Below are positions 43,388 to 56,366 of a stretch of DNA of 64,000 bases, one piece after another. The DNA lies in NCBI RefSeq assembly GCF_025717605.1, contig NZ_JAJIRQ010000002.1, forward strand, positions 19,884 through 83,883, in the 5' to 3' direction. The notes below the pieces were generated by a model. That model saw only the letters and a list, made by a program, of their open reading frames with translations. It did no database searches and was not told the origin of the DNA. Origin of the DNA: Paucibacter sp. TC2R-5 (lineage in GTDB: Bacteria; Pseudomonadota; Gammaproteobacteria; Burkholderiales; Burkholderiaceae_C). The first letter of the stretch is position 1; every line of letters begins with the position of its first letter. Position numbers and translations under genes: made by a program.

Positions 43388-44008
43388 ATGTTTTCATCAT
43401 TGCTCAAACGTGGCGCCATTGCCGCCACCTTGCTGGCAAGCGCACTCACGCTGTCCGGCTGCGGCTACAACCAATTCCAGAGCCTGGACGAGCAGGTGAA
43501 CGCAGGCTGGTCCGAGGTGCTGAATCAATATCAGCGCCGCGCCGACTTGATCCCGAACATCGTCAACACCGTCAAGGGCGAGGCCAACTTCGAGCAGGAA
43601 ACCCTGACCAAGGTGGTCGAGGCGCGCGCCAAGGCAACCAGCATCCAGGTCACGCCCGAGCTGGCCAATGACCCCGAGGCGATGAAGAAGTTCCAGGCCG
43701 CGCAGGGCGAAGTTTCCAGCGCCCTGAGCCGCTTGATGATGATCACCGAGAACTACCCTAACTTGAAGGCCAATCAGGGCTTCCAGGATCTGCGCGTGCA
43801 GTTGGAAGGCACGGAAAACCGCATCACCGTGGCGCGCAATCGCTATATCAAGACGGTCACCGAGTACAACACCCACGCCCGCAGCTTCCCCAACAACCTG
43901 ACCGCGATGGTGATGGGCTACAAGGTCAAGCCCAACTTCACGGTCGAGAATGAAGCCGCGATCAAGGTGGCGCCAACCGTCAGCTTTGACAAGCCAGCCG
44001 GCAAATAA
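43388..44008 (+). CDS. lemA: LemA family lipoprotein
   Basis: 206 residues. Signal peptide with a lipobox 'LTLSGCGYN' (Cys26), then the four-helix LemA core with 'LDEQVNAGWSEVLNQYQRRADLIPNIV' shown as LDEQVNAGWSEVLNQ / YQRRADLIPNIV, and the C-terminal 'FPNNLTAMVMGYK'. Begins with a good GGAGG site 8 bases upstream. LemA is often next to TPM-domain genes, as here (9 bases to the next ATG). Function poorly known. Confidence 0.9.
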   Translation: MFSSLLKRGAIAATLLASALTLSGCGYNQFQSLDEQVNAGWSEVLNQYQRRADLIPNIVNTVKGEANFEQETLTKVVEARAKATSIQVTPELANDPEAMKKFQAAQGEVSSALSRLMMITENYPNLKANQGFQDLRVQLEGTENRITVARNRYIKTVTEYNTHARSFPNNLTAMVMGYKVKPNFTVENEAAIKVAPTVSFDKPAGK

Positions 44009-44016
44009 GGTCAGCG

Positions 44017-44928
44017 ATGCTCGCCCGACTGCTTTCGCTGGTCTTGGGTCTGTGCCTGAGCCTTTGCCTACCGGCATGGGCGCAAGAAGAAGTGAAAGTG
44101 CCGGCGCTAAGTGGCCGCGTGATCGACCAGACCGGCACACTCAGCGCGGAGCAGCAAGCGGCACTGAGTGCCAAGCTGGCCGCTTTTGAGGCCGAGGCTG
44201 GCTCGCAACTGGTGATTCTGATCGTGCCGACGGTGGCGCCGGAGGACATCACGTCCTATGCCCAGCGGGTCGGCGAGACCTGGAAGATCGGTCGCAAGGA
44301 TGTGGGCGACGGCCTCTTGCTGCTGGTCGCCAAGAATGACCGCAAGGTCCGCATCGAGGTGGCCAAGACACTGGAGGGCGCTGTGCCCGACCTGGCGGCG
44401 CGGCAGATCATTCAAAACGCCATCACCCCGGCCTTCAAGAAGAATGACTACGCTGGCGGCCTGAATTTGGCCGTCGACCAGTTGGCGATGCGCATACGCG
44501 GGGAAGAATTGCCGGCGCCGAAGAAACAAGGCGGCCAGGGGCAGAAAAGCAATGGCTTCAGCTTCGAAGAGTTGGGCGCCTTGTTCTTCATCGGCGTGCC
44601 CGTCTTGGGTGGCATTCTGATCGGTATCTTTGGCCGCAAGCTCGGTAGCGTGCTAACCGGCGGCGCGGCAGGCGCGCTGGGCTGGTTCTATGCTTCCAGT
44701 CTCTTGGTCGCAGGTTTGGCCGGCATTGCGTCGATGATTCTTGTCGGCGTGATGGGCGTCGGCGCAGGCCGCGGAGTCGGTAGGCGCGGCGGTGGATCGG
44801 GTGGCCCGGTGATTTGGGGTGGCGGCGGCGGTGGAGGCGGCGGTTTTGGTGGCGGCGGTGGCGGAGGTGGTTTTTCTTCCGGTGGCGGCGGCGATTTTGG
44901 TGGCGGCGGCGCCTCGGGAGATTGGTGA
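44017..44928 (+). CDS. TPM domain protein, YgcG-like, membrane-anchored
   Basis: 303 residues. Signal peptide (to about residue 25), TPM/YgcG domain (about 35-155) with 'VIDQTGTLSAEQQAALSAKL' and 'RKDVGDGLLLLVAKNDRKVRI' (split: RKDVGDGLLLLVAK, NDRKVRIEV), two membrane segments around residues 185-250, and a glycine-rich tail (44810-44925 encodes runs of 4-9 Gly separated by Phe, Ser or Asp). Paired with LemA and a second TPM protein in one operon. Role in envelope homeostasis presumed. Confidence 0.85.
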   Translation: MLARLLSLVLGLCLSLCLPAWAQEEVKVPALSGRVIDQTGTLSAEQQAALSAKLAAFEAEAGSQLVILIVPTVAPEDITSYAQRVGETWKIGRKDVGDGLLLLVAKNDRKVRIEVAKTLEGAVPDLAARQIIQNAITPAFKKNDYAGGLNLAVDQLAMRIRGEELPAPKKQGGQGQKSNGFSFEELGALFFIGVPVLGGILIGIFGRKLGSVLTGGAAGALGWFYASSLLVAGLAGIASMILVGVMGVGAGRGVGRRGGGSGGPVIWGGGGGGGGGFGGGGGGGGFSSGGGGDFGGGGASGDW

Positions 44929-44930
44929 AT

Positions 44931-45458
44931 ATGCCTCAACAACAGCTCAAGAAACCATTGCTGAGCCGGATGCTCAAGCATCGCTGGACCGATCAGACCG
45001 ACCTGCGGCGCGCGCTACCTGCGGCTTCGATCGCCGGGCTGGAAGCCCGCATTCGTGCCAGCGAATCCAGGCACAGTGGCGAGATCTGCGTCTGTGTCGA
45101 AGCCGGCTTGCCAATGTCCTACCTGAGCAAGCGCCTGAGTGCTCGGCAAAGAGCGGTGACCTTGTTCGGCAAACTGCGCATCTGGGATACAGAGGCCAAT
45201 AACGGCGTGCTGATTTATCTGCTGCTGGCCGACCGAGCGATTGAGATCGTGGCCGACCGAGGCCTCAATGCCCGCGTCAGCGAGGCTCAATGGGCCGGCA
45301 TCGTTGCAACGCTGCGGAGCAGCTTGACTAAAGCTGAATTTGAGCAGGGTCTGCAAGCGGCGATTGACGCCGTCGATGCGCTGTTGCAGGCTGAATTCCC
45401 GTTGGCAGCCGGGCATAGCAATCCGAACGAATTGTCTGACGCGGTGGTAATTCTCTAG
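44931..45458 (+). CDS. Second TPM domain protein, soluble
   Basis: 175 residues from the ATG 2 bases after the previous stop; the frame is open earlier but inside the glycine-tail codons. No signal peptide; N-terminal basic segment 'MPQQQLKKPLLSRML'. TPM domain with 'SGEICVCVEAGLPMSYL', 'NNGVLIYLLLADRAIEI' and 'GLNARVSEAQW'. Often found as the third member of lemA-TPM-TPM operons. Ends convergently, 16 bases before the PPK2 stop. Confidence 0.85.
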   Translation: MPQQQLKKPLLSRMLKHRWTDQTDLRRALPAASIAGLEARIRASESRHSGEICVCVEAGLPMSYLSKRLSARQRAVTLFGKLRIWDTEANNGVLIYLLLADRAIEIVADRGLNARVSEAQWAGIVATLRSSLTKAEFEQGLQAAIDAVDALLQAEFPLAAGHSNPNELSDAVVIL

Positions 45459-45474
45459 TTGGACGGCTTCGGCC

Positions 45475-46293
45475 CTACTTGATGGGCCGATGCTTGCTAC
45501 CGAAGTGTTCAAGCAAGGGTGCGTGGCCCAAGGGGCCAAACTTCAGCTTGGGCTGCGGTACCGTTACGTCGGGCAGGTGATCCAATAGATGACGGATCAA
45601 GGCCAACCGGCCGCGCCGCTGGTCATTGAAGTCCACCAGCGCCCAAGGCGCTTGACGCGTGTGGGTGGCGTTCAGCATCACATCGCGTGCCTCGCCATAC
45701 TGCTTGTACAGGCGCCTCGCCTCTAAGTCGATCGGTGATAGCTTCCAGCGCTTGAGCGGGTCGGCCAGGCGCTCGGCAAAGCGCAATTCCTGCTGCTCCT
45801 GGTCGACCGTCAGCCAATACTTGAACAGCAACACGCCGTCGTCAACCAGCATCTTTTCAAACACCGGCACCTGCTTCAAGAACGCCGCCGTCTGCGCTGG
45901 CGTGCAAAAGCCCATCACGGTCTCGACGCCGGCCCGGTTGTACCAGCTGCGGTCAAACAAGGCGATCTCGCCGGCTGCCGGCAAATGCGGCACATAGCGC
46001 TGGAAGTACCACTCACCGCGCTCGCGGTCGCTCGGTTTGCCCAGAGCCACCGTCCGGCATTGGCGCGGGTTGAGCGTCTCGGAGATCGCCGAAATAACAC
46101 CGCCCTTGCCGGCGGTATCGCGCCCCTCCACCAGCACCACCAAGCGCTGCCCCTTGTGCTGCAGCCAATGCGCCATTGCATTGAGCTCCAGATGCAGGGG
46201 GATCAACTGTTCGAGATAGTCGCTCTTGCTGAGCTTGGCGACAGAATTGCCGTTGGAACTCGTCTTGCCCTTGCCTGCAGTTTTGCCAGCCAT
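45475..46293 (-). CDS. ppk2: Polyphosphate kinase 2 family protein
   Basis: 272 residues from the ATG at 46293; GGGAG lies 10 bases upstream, and a TTG five codons earlier overlaps that site. Single PPK2 domain: Walker A 'VEGRDTAGKGGVIS', and Walker B/lid 'ALFDRSWYNRAGVE', plus 'MLVDDGVLLFKYW'. PPK2 enzymes use polyphosphate to phosphorylate nucleoside mono- or diphosphates (class cannot be fixed by eye). The N-terminus is a short basic tail rich in Gly/Lys/Ser. Faces the TPM operon. Confidence 0.9.
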   Translation of the reverse strand: MAGKTAGKGKTSSNGNSVAKLSKSDYLEQLIPLHLELNAMAHWLQHKGQRLVVLVEGRDTAGKGGVISAISETLNPRQCRTVALGKPSDRERGEWYFQRYVPHLPAAGEIALFDRSWYNRAGVETVMGFCTPAQTAAFLKQVPVFEKMLVDDGVLLFKYWLTVDQEQQELRFAERLADPLKRWKLSPIDLEARRLYKQYGEARDVMLNATHTRQAPWALVDFNDQRRGRLALIRHLLDHLPDVTVPQPKLKFGPLGHAPLLEHFGSKHRPIK

Positions 46294-46358
46294 CTTGCTA
46301 ACTCCCAAATGAGTTGCCAGCTTAAGTCAGGCTTGCACTTCAGGGCAAGAGAAAACGG

Positions 46359-47216
46359 TCAGAGCAGGGTCAGCGTTTGCATGCCGGCCCAGCTTTCACC
46401 CGCCGCCAGACGCAAGGGTGCCTCAATCGCTGCCGCCTCGACACACAGCATGTGCTTGTAGCCATCGGCCGGCATATCGGCCAGCGCCGCGCATTTCTCG
46501 GCACCCGGGTTCCACACCACGGCATCCTCAAAGCCTTGTTGCGCAATCTGCAGACGCCGCTCGCTTGTGGCCAAGCGCTCTTTCAGTGTCATGCTTTCGC
46601 GCACGCGGTGGTAGATGCGGTCGAGATCGCCGCCAGGTAGCAGCAGATCCACCCGCTGGACCTTCTCCATCTCATCGACCGAGTCCCAGTAGCGCATCGC
46701 GGTCAAGCCTTGCAGGCTGGTCGAGTCGATATCGGCGACGCGCAAGTAACTGTGCAGCGCGCTGGTGAATTCGAAGGCCTCTTCGCCCTTGTTTTCGCAG
46801 GCGAGCTCGATCTGGATCTCCCGCCCGCTGATGCGCACACTCAGTTCCAGCTCGAAGGCATGGGGCCAGAACATGCGCGTGGCCGCGTCGTCGCACAAGC
46901 GCAGCACGGCCAATGCATCATCCTTGCCCTGCTCGGCCATCACCAAGACCCAGGGCTTGGTGCGTGCAAAACCATGGCGCTGCAAGGGGCCGCGAGCGGC
47001 GAACTGCGGAAAAATCACCGGCACGCCGCCGCGAATCGCTTGGCCCGAGGCGAAGGCGGACTTGGGCGACATATAGAGCTGCTCATCTGCGCCGGCCGGT
47101 TGCCAAGAAACCAAGTGGCCGCCATGCAGCAGCACAGTGGCGCGGGCGCCATCGGGGGAAACAAGTTCGATGGCGTCCATGCCATGAACACGGGAAAGAG
47201 CAATGGGCTTGGACAT
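46359..47216 (-). CDS. D-hexose-6-phosphate mutarotase (YeaD-like)
   Basis: 285 residues. Galactose mutarotase-like beta-sandwich; family words 'LHGGHLVSWQPAG', 'PKSAFASGQAIRGGVPVIFPQFA', shown as PKSAFASGQAIRGG and VPVIFPQFA, 'ALHSYLRVADI' with the catalytic His region and 'VWNPGAEKCAALADM' containing the late Glu. Interconverts alpha and beta anomers of glucose 6-phosphate. Lies 65 bases from ppk2 on the same strand, downstream of the atp terminator. Confidence 0.85.
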   Translation of the reverse strand: MSKPIALSRVHGMDAIELVSPDGARATVLLHGGHLVSWQPAGADEQLYMSPKSAFASGQAIRGGVPVIFPQFAARGPLQRHGFARTKPWVLVMAEQGKDDALAVLRLCDDAATRMFWPHAFELELSVRISGREIQIELACENKGEEAFEFTSALHSYLRVADIDSTSLQGLTAMRYWDSVDEMEKVQRVDLLLPGGDLDRIYHRVRESMTLKERLATSERRLQIAQQGFEDAVVWNPGAEKCAALADMPADGYKHMLCVEAAAIEAPLRLAAGESWAGMQTLTLL

Positions 47217-47240
47217 GGCGTTTACTTCGGTTTGTCTATG

Positions 47241-47274
47241 AAAAACGCCCGCCCGACTTGCGTCGGCGGGCGTT
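47241..47274 (-). terminator. Intrinsic terminator of the atp operon
   Basis: On the minus strand the arms AACGCCCGCC and GGCGGGCGTT pair over 10 bp, extend by 3 bp past a bulge (GAC/GTC), and are followed directly by TTTTT. It lies 60 bases after the atpC stop. Confidence 0.85.
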
Positions 47275-47334
47275 GCCTAATCAGTTGAGGACAGAGCTAC
47301 TCGCTTGCGCTCGGGCGGTCTGTCCCCAATACCA

Positions 47335-47751
47335 TTAGTTCTTGCGGAACTTGCGCAGCGCAGCGATCTGGGCGGCCATCGCAGCGAATTCGCCTTGCGC
47401 CTTGGCAAAGTCGATATCTGTCTTGGCGTTCTTCATCGCTTCTTCGGCCAATGCCTTGGCTTCAACGGCCTTGGCTTCGTCCAGGTCCTTACCGCGAATC
47501 GCGGTGTCGGCCAGAACAGTGACACGGCCCGGCTGCACTTCCAGCAAGCCACCAGCCACGAAGACAAACTCTTCCTGGCCGTTGTCGGCGCGCTGGATGC
47601 GCACAGCACCCGGCTTGATGCGAGTGATCAGCGGCGCGTGGTTAGGCAAGATGCCCAACTCACCGCTTTCACCCGGCAGTGCAACAAACTTGGCTTCGCC
47701 GGAGAAGATTTGCTCTTCGGCGGAGACCACATCGACATGGATGGTTGCCAT
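47335..47751 (-). CDS. atpC: F1 ATP synthase epsilon subunit
   Basis: 138 residues, normal length. N-terminal beta-sandwich with '[20 protein letters not shown]' and '[13 protein letters not shown]', C-terminal two-helix domain ending 'AALRKFRKN'. Part of the central stalk; the C-terminal helices can inhibit ATP hydrolysis. Last gene of the operon, followed by the terminator. Confidence 0.97.
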   Translation of the reverse strand: MATIHVDVVSAEEQIFSGEAKFVALPGESGELGILPNHAPLITRIKPGAVRIQRADNGQEEFVFVAGGLLEVQPGRVTVLADTAIRGKDLDEAKAVEAKALAEEAMKNAKTDIDFAKAQGEFAAMAAQIAALRKFRKN

Positions 47752-47821
47752 CTTGAATCTTCCTTAGCGTTGAGGTGGAGAACTGTGCTGAATCGGGGAG
47801 GTCTTGGTCTCCCCGCTTTGA

Positions 47822-49249
<1,428 letters not shown>

Positions 49250-49296
49250 TTAAAACAATCAGTATTCGTTGCGTATGGTTTGGCGATTGGCAGGCA

Positions 49297-50181
49297 TCAG
49301 CCCACCGCAGCCGCTCCGCTGACAATCTCTGACAACTCTTTGGTGATGGCTGCTTGGCGGGTCTTGTTATAGATCAGCTTCAGCTCACCAATCAAGGTGC
49401 CGGCGTTGTCGGTCGCGGCCTTCATCGCCACCATGCGTGCCGATTGCTCGGACGCCATGTTTTCTGCCACGGCCTGGTAGACCAGCGCTTCGGCATAACG
49501 CACCAGCAACTCGTCAATCACCGCCGCCGCGTCGGGCTCGTACAGATAGTCCCAAGCGTGAGCTGGGGAACCATCGGCATTGGCCGTCTTCATGCTATCG
49601 GTCGTCAAAGGCAGCAACTGCTTGATGACGGTTTCCTGCTTCATCGTGTTGATGAATTGGGTGTAGCAGAGGTAGACGGCGCTCAACTTGCCTTCGGCGT
49701 ACGCGTCGAGCAAAACCTTGACCGGTCCGACCAGCTTTTCGATGTGCGGCTTGTCGCCCAGATGAGTGACCTGAGCCACCACCTTCGCGCCGATGCGGTT
49801 CATGAAGCCCAAGCCCTTGTTGCCGATGGCAACGACTTCGGCTTTTTGACCGGCAGCCTCAAGATCTTTCAGCTTGGTCGTGGTCGCACGCAACAAGTTG
49901 GTGTTCAGACCGCCGCAAAGGCCTTTGTCCGTCGTCACCACCACGAAGCCGGCAACTTTCGCGCCGGGGTTGGCGGTCAAGAAGGCATGCTTGTACTCGG
50001 GGTTAGCCTGGGCGAGATTGGCGGCGATGTTGCCGATCTTCTCGCTGTAAGGGCGACCCGCACGCATGCGCTCCTGAGCCTTGCGCATCTTCGACACCGA
50101 GACCATTTCCATGGCCTTGGTGATCTTCTTGGTGCCTTCGACCGACTTGATCTTGCCGCGAATTTCCTTGCTTGATGCCAT
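49297..50181 (-). CDS. atpG: F1 ATP synthase gamma subunit
   Basis: 294 residues. N-terminal '[20 protein letters not shown]' and C-terminal '[19 protein letters not shown]' coiled-coil helices forming the rotor shaft. Strong AAGGAG ribosome site 6-7 bases upstream. Central stalk of the ATP synthase. Confidence 0.97.
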   Translation of the reverse strand: MASSKEIRGKIKSVEGTKKITKAMEMVSVSKMRKAQERMRAGRPYSEKIGNIAANLAQANPEYKHAFLTANPGAKVAGFVVVTTDKGLCGGLNTNLLRATTTKLKDLEAAGQKAEVVAIGNKGLGFMNRIGAKVVAQVTHLGDKPHIEKLVGPVKVLLDAYAEGKLSAVYLCYTQFINTMKQETVIKQLLPLTTDSMKTANADGSPAHAWDYLYEPDAAAVIDELLVRYAEALVYQAVAENMASEQSARMVAMKAATDNAGTLIGELKLIYNKTRQAAITKELSEIVSGAAAVG

Positions 50182-50233
50182 GATTTCTCCTTTTCAGATT
50201 GGGTGAATTTTCAAGCTCACCCAGTCAATGGCA

Positions 50234-51787
<1,554 letters not shown>

Positions 51788-51872
51788 TGCTATAGCTCCC
51801 AGCTGGCCTGCGCTCGGTTTCCAGAGCGCTCGGCACAGGGATGAATGAAGGGTGAAATTGCGCTCAAGGCCA

Positions 51873-52406
51873 TCAGGCCGTGAGCGCTACTTTCATGCGT
51901 TCCAGACGGTACTTGACCGAGGTGTCCAGCACCTCATCGCCAACCACCACCCGAATGCCGCCAATCAGTGACGGCTCCAAGACGACCTGTGCGTCGAGCT
52001 TGCGTGCGAAACGCTTCTCCAGCGACACCATCACCTCGGCCAATTGGGCCGCATCGATGGGGTAAGCGCTGTAGATCAAAGCGTCCGCCACGCCGGCTGC
52101 GGCATTGGCCAAGACATGGAATTGCTGCACCACGGCGGGCAAAGCGCTCAAGCGGCCGTTCGCGATGACCGTGCGCAGAAAGTTCTGCACGCCTTCGGCC
52201 AGGTCGAGCTTGGCGGTTTGCGCGGTGACCGCGTAAACCTGCTCGGCCGTAGCCTTGGGGTGGTCAGCAAATGCGAGCAGCTCAGGCGCCTCGGCCACTT
52301 GGGCCAAGGCATCGAGCTGCAAGCCCCAAGCCTTGACGTCATGCTTGCGCGCTACTTGAAACAGCGCTTCGGCGTAAGGTCGTGCAATGGTTGCGAGCTC
52401 GGCCAT
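51873..52406 (-). CDS. atpH: F1 ATP synthase delta subunit
   Basis: 177 residues. '[16 protein letters not shown]' at the N-terminus and '[20 protein letters not shown]' near the C-terminus are the family blocks. Connects F1 to the b-subunit stator. The ATG is only 2 bases after the atpF stop. Confidence 0.96.
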   Translation of the reverse strand: MAELATIARPYAEALFQVARKHDVKAWGLQLDALAQVAEAPELLAFADHPKATAEQVYAVTAQTAKLDLAEGVQNFLRTVIANGRLSALPAVVQQFHVLANAAAGVADALIYSAYPIDAAQLAEVMVSLEKRFARKLDAQVVLEPSLIGGIRVVVGDEVLDTSVKYRLERMKVALTA

Positions 52407-52408
52407 GC

Positions 52409-52879
52409 TTACAGCTCCGTCTTCAAGCGACCCAGCAACTCAGCGTGCACAGAGGCATTGACCTCGCGCTGCAGAATTTGCTCGGCACCCTTGACGGCCA
52501 GCGCGGCGACTTGCTCGCGCAAGACCTCACGGGCACGCACGGATTGCGCTTCGGCTTCGGCTTGAGCGTCGGCCACGATCTTGGCGGCCTTCTCTTCGGC
52601 TTGGCCGGCTGCAGCTGCCACGATTGCTGCGGCACGCTTTTCAGCGTCGGCCAGCAGCTTGGTGGTTTCGCCACGGGTCAGCGCCAATTGCTCGTCGACC
52701 TTCTTGTTGGCGTTAGCCAACTCAGCCTTGGCCTTGTCGGCCGCAGCCAGACCTTCGGCGATTTTTGCGGCGCGCTCATCCAAGGCCTTCATCATTGGAG
52801 GCCAGATGAAGCGCATGGTGAACCATACAAGGATCGCAAAAACGATCGCTTGCAGGAACAGTGTTGCGTTGATATTCAC
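52409..52879 (-). CDS. atpF: Fo ATP synthase b subunit
   Basis: 156 residues with a GTG start (AAGGA upstream). One N-terminal membrane segment ('[20 protein letters not shown]'), then a long charged coiled coil rich in Ala/Lys/Glu forming the peripheral stalk. Ends two bases before atpH. Confidence 0.96.
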   Translation of the reverse strand: MNINATLFLQAIVFAILVWFTMRFIWPPMMKALDERAAKIAEGLAAADKAKAELANANKKVDEQLALTRGETTKLLADAEKRAAAIVAAAAGQAEEKAAKIVADAQAEAEAQSVRAREVLREQVAALAVKGAEQILQREVNASVHAELLGRLKTEL

Positions 52880-52921
52880 AGAGCTATCCTTTCAACCGTG
52901 AACGGTTGGCGCATCAATTAA

Positions 52922-53224
<303 letters not shown>

Positions 53225-53246
53225 CTATCCGATGTTCGGTCGCAGA

Positions 53247-54143
53247 TCAATGTTGATCGTGCGCCTGGCCCGTGTAGATCAAGGTCAGCATCATGAAGAT
53301 GAAGGCCTGCAAGGTGATGATCAGGATGTGGAACAGCGTCCACACCGTACCAGCCACCAAATGGCCCAGACCCAGCCAGAAGCCACCCGACAGCGGGTTC
53401 AACTCCCAGGCCCAGACGCCACCCATCAGCGCGATCAGCATAAACACCAGCTCACCCGCAAACATATTGCCGAACAACCGCATGCCGTGCGAGACGGTCT
53501 TGGCAGCGAACTCGATCAGCTGCATCAGGAAGTTGATCGGATACAAGAACCATTTGTCGCCGAATGGAGCGGCCAGCAATTCATGTGTCCAGCCGCCAAT
53601 ACCCTTGATCTTGATGCTGTAGAAGAAGCACATGATCAGCACGCTGGTCGACAGGCCCAGCGTCGTCGACAAGTCGGCGGTTGGCACCACACGCATATAA
53701 GCGTGATGCGGATCGTGGCCCATGGAACCAAACACTTTGGCCCACAAGGCTGGCAGCAGGTCAACCGGCAGCATGTCCATGAAGTTCATCAGGAAGATCC
53801 AGACAAACACGGTCAATGCCAGAGGGCCGATCACCTTGCGGCTGGCGGCGTTGTGAATCACGCCCTTGGCCTGGTTCTCGACCATTTCGGACAAGATTTC
53901 GACCGCAGCCTGGAAGCGGCCAGGGACGCCGGAAGTCGCCTTGCGCGCAGCACGCCACAAGACGAAACAACCCAACACACCCAGGATCACTGCATAGATC
54001 AGCGAGTCCAGATTGAACAAGCTGAAGTCAACGATGCTGGTCTGCTTGACCAATTCACCCTTGAAATTCATCTGCATATGCTGCAGGTGATGCTGGATGT
54101 ATTCCCCAGCGTTGGGTCCTTGCCCGTGTCCTTCGGCTGCCAT
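53247..54143 (-). CDS. atpB: Fo ATP synthase a subunit
   Basis: 298 residues. Membrane protein with the essential Arg in 'HGMRLFGNMFAGELVFMLIA' (shown to 20) and a soluble N-terminal stretch typical of betaproteobacterial AtpB. It forms the proton half-channels next to the c-ring. Separated from atpE by 79 bases. Confidence 0.97.
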   Translation of the reverse strand: MAAEGHGQGPNAGEYIQHHLQHMQMNFKGELVKQTSIVDFSLFNLDSLIYAVILGVLGCFVLWRAARKATSGVPGRFQAAVEILSEMVENQAKGVIHNAASRKVIGPLALTVFVWIFLMNFMDMLPVDLLPALWAKVFGSMGHDPHHAYMRVVPTADLSTTLGLSTSVLIMCFFYSIKIKGIGGWTHELLAAPFGDKWFLYPINFLMQLIEFAAKTVSHGMRLFGNMFAGELVFMLIALMGGVWAWELNPLSGGFWLGLGHLVAGTVWTLFHILIITLQAFIFMMLTLIYTGQAHDQH

Positions 54144-54168
54144 CGTTAGTTTCCGTCCTGCGTATTTA

Positions 54169-54702
54169 CTAAATTTGACTCGTCCGACCCTGCCAAAGCA
54201 GAGCCAACCAATTTACTTTCAAGCACCCGACCAATCCCGCCAGCATTGCCAGCCAATTCAAATCCGGCACCCAAACCGCTGCCACCGCCAAAATGGCAAC
54301 AGCCGTCATGATCTTGATCAACTCCCAGAACATGAACCCCAGCACCGCAGCCGCCGGCATTCCTCTGAAGAGCCTGGTCATTCCCCACGCCATCAAGGCA
54401 TTGGGAAAAACCACTGCAGCCGCCCCCCAAAGAGCCGACTGCGCTGTTTTGCTTTGCCCGGTCACCAGATAGGCAAGTACGGCAATCGCCACACCCGCCA
54501 AAGCCTGAATCCCGACCAATCGCCAAACCGAAATCGGCGGATGCTTTAGCCTCAAGGCCTGCGCTTGTTCTCGCGTCAGGGTCTTGAAAGGCAGCTCCTC
54601 GGCCTCATCCTCTTTGACATCGCCCCATGCATCTTTTTTGTCATCCCAATCAGCGCTGGCCGGAGAGACTTTGGATCTTTCCGCTTGCACTGGTCTGGTC
54701 AT
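54169..54702 (-). CDS. atpI: ATP synthase accessory protein AtpI
   Basis: 177 residues from ATG 54702 (MTRPVQAERSK); an ATG ten codons earlier is possible. A polar acidic N-terminal 60 residues precedes four hydrophobic segments, 'AALWGAAAVVFPNALMAWG'-type (seen as LWGAAAVVFPNALMAW). AtpI aids c-ring assembly or Mg2+ handling. First gene of the operon, 25 bases before atpB. Confidence 0.85.
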   Translation of the reverse strand: MTRPVQAERSKVSPASADWDDKKDAWGDVKEDEAEELPFKTLTREQAQALRLKHPPISVWRLVGIQALAGVAIAVLAYLVTGQSKTAQSALWGAAAVVFPNALMAWGMTRLFRGMPAAAVLGFMFWELIKIMTAVAILAVAAVWVPDLNWLAMLAGLVGCLKVNWLALLWQGRTSQI

Positions 54703-54827
54703 AAACGTCTGATGAATGTCGGCAAAACCCAAAGATTATATGTGGAAACCCGTAGGTTTCCGAGAAGACCCTTAGCGAAGGCTCAAGATGGACCCGTGAC
54801 TTCCGACACAGGCGACCTGATCGAAGC

Positions 54828-55742
54828 TCAGAGCTTGAGTAGATTGGGGGCAAGCCCGGCCACTTCGACGCGCACTTTCAGCACACAACCCGCAAGGGGC
54901 TGCGCCGCCAATTCTTCGGCCGAGCGGCCCTCGCTGGCGGTGGTGATGTAGAGCGTGCGCAGGTCGACACCCCCGAAAGTGGGCATGGTCGGGCAGCGTA
55001 CTGGCAGGCGCAGTTCACGCAAGACCTGACCCTGGGGCGACAACCTCAGCAGGCGCTGGCCCTCAAACATCGCCACCCAGTAGCAACCCTCGACATCCAC
55101 GGCGGCGCCGTCGGGGCGGCCGCCATATTGATCCAAGGCTTCACCGGCCGTGCGCTGGGCGAACTTGGCGAACAATGTCCGCTCGCCGATGGCACCGGTC
55201 GCAAGGTCAAAATCCAAGACATAGATTTCATGCGCCTTGGTGTCAGACCAATACATCTTGCGCTGATCAGGGCTCCAGGCCACACCGTTGGAGGTCACGA
55301 TGCCCTCGGCCATGGACTCGAAACACCCGCTCGCATAACGATATAGACCGGCGTGGGGAGCACGCGCGTCATCGATGGTGCCGATCCAGAAGCGGCCTTG
55401 CGCATCGGGCTTTCCATCGTTGAAACGCTGCTTTGTCCTGTCAAACGGCGCGGGCGCCAGCTGCCGGTGCGCGCCCGTCTCGGTGTTCAAATGCCACAGA
55501 CCATTGCGTTGCGCCACGGCCAAGCCGCCGCCTTCCATCAAAGCGATGCAACCGGGCTCGCTGTCCAATTGCCAATGACGCAGCTCCGCCGTGGCTGGAT
55601 CAAGTCGCAGAACCTGGCGCTTTGGGATATCGACGTAATAGAGGCATTGCTCGGCAACGCTCCAGAGTGGCGATTCGCCCAAAGCGGCAATAGCAGGGCC
55701 GGCGGCCTCGATTTGATAGAGCGTTGAGTCTGAAGCATTCAT
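54828..55742 (-). CDS. SMP-30/gluconolactonase-family protein
   Basis: 304 residues, six-bladed beta-propeller lactonase. Metal ligands are seen as Glu in 'ALGESPLWS' (about residue 23), Asn in 'KQRFNDGKPDAQGRFWIGT' and 'VTSNGVAWSPD', and Asp in 'YGGRPDGAAVD'. These match gluconolactonase/SMP-30 enzymes that open sugar lactones. No sugar catabolic operon is adjacent, so the substrate is open. Ends before the atp promoter region. Confidence 0.85.
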   Translation of the reverse strand: MNASDSTLYQIEAAGPAIAALGESPLWSVAEQCLYYVDIPKRQVLRLDPATAELRHWQLDSEPGCIALMEGGGLAVAQRNGLWHLNTETGAHRQLAPAPFDRTKQRFNDGKPDAQGRFWIGTIDDARAPHAGLYRYASGCFESMAEGIVTSNGVAWSPDQRKMYWSDTKAHEIYVLDFDLATGAIGERTLFAKFAQRTAGEALDQYGGRPDGAAVDVEGCYWVAMFEGQRLLRLSPQGQVLRELRLPVRCPTMPTFGGVDLRTLYITTASEGRSAEELAAQPLAGCVLKVRVEVAGLAPNLLKL

Positions 55743-55828
55743 CTTGGCAAATTGGTCTGGCGGCGCGATCAGGTGCGCAAGCTGCGATGCTAAGGCTGTA
55801 ACTCGACGTAACTCAAACCACGCCTCGA

Positions 55829-56320
55829 TCAGCCCAAATCCACCTTCAAATAATGCGCACCCGGAATCGGATTGAAGTAATAAGGCGGCACCGACTCAAA
55901 GCCCAGACTTTCGTACAGCCCGCGCGCCGACTCCATATCGTCCAAGGTGTCCAGCAGCATAGACGAGTAGCCGGCCTGAGTCGCCGCATCAATCAAGCCC
56001 TGGGCCAATAAACGCCCGAGGCCAAAGCGGCGGAAAGCAGGACGCACAAACAGGCGCTTCATCTCGCAGGCATTCACGTAGTCGACATCGAGCAAGGGCC
56101 GAAAGCCGCCGCAGCCCGCGACCTGACCGTCCACCATGGCCAGCAGCATGATGCCGCCGGGCGCTTCGTACTGCCCCGGCAGACATTGCAGTTCCGCCTC
56201 AAAATCCTGAAAACACAGGTCGATATCCAGGCTGGCGGCATAGTCGCGCAGGATCCGGCGGGTCGATTCCCAATCGTCGGCCGAAGCGGGCGTAATGAGC
56301 GAAATGTCGGGGTTGTTCAT
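55829..56320 (-). CDS. GNAT family N-acetyltransferase
   Basis: 163 residues. Acetyl-CoA loop 'RPAFRRFGLGRLLAQGLIDA' (R-x-x-G-x-G/A pattern, F-R-R-F-G-L-G), 'MLAMVDGQVAGCGGFRPL' strand pair and C-terminal 'YESLGFESVPPY'. Acceptor unknown. Monocistronic; 46 bases separate it from the cytochrome b gene. Confidence 0.85.
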   Translation of the reverse strand: MNNPDISLITPASADDWESTRRILRDYAASLDIDLCFQDFEAELQCLPGQYEAPGGIMLLAMVDGQVAGCGGFRPLLDVDYVNACEMKRLFVRPAFRRFGLGRLLAQGLIDAATQAGYSSMLLDTLDDMESARGLYESLGFESVPPYYFNPIPGAHYLKVDLG

Positions 56321-56366
56321 GGGGAAAGATGTACGGCTGCTCGCAGTGTACTCAGGCGAATCGACA

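Noticed and set aside
44770-44928. GGC/GGT repeat tract as a CRISPR-like or satellite repeat
   Set aside because: It is the normal glycine-rich tail of a TPM protein in frame; units are irregular.
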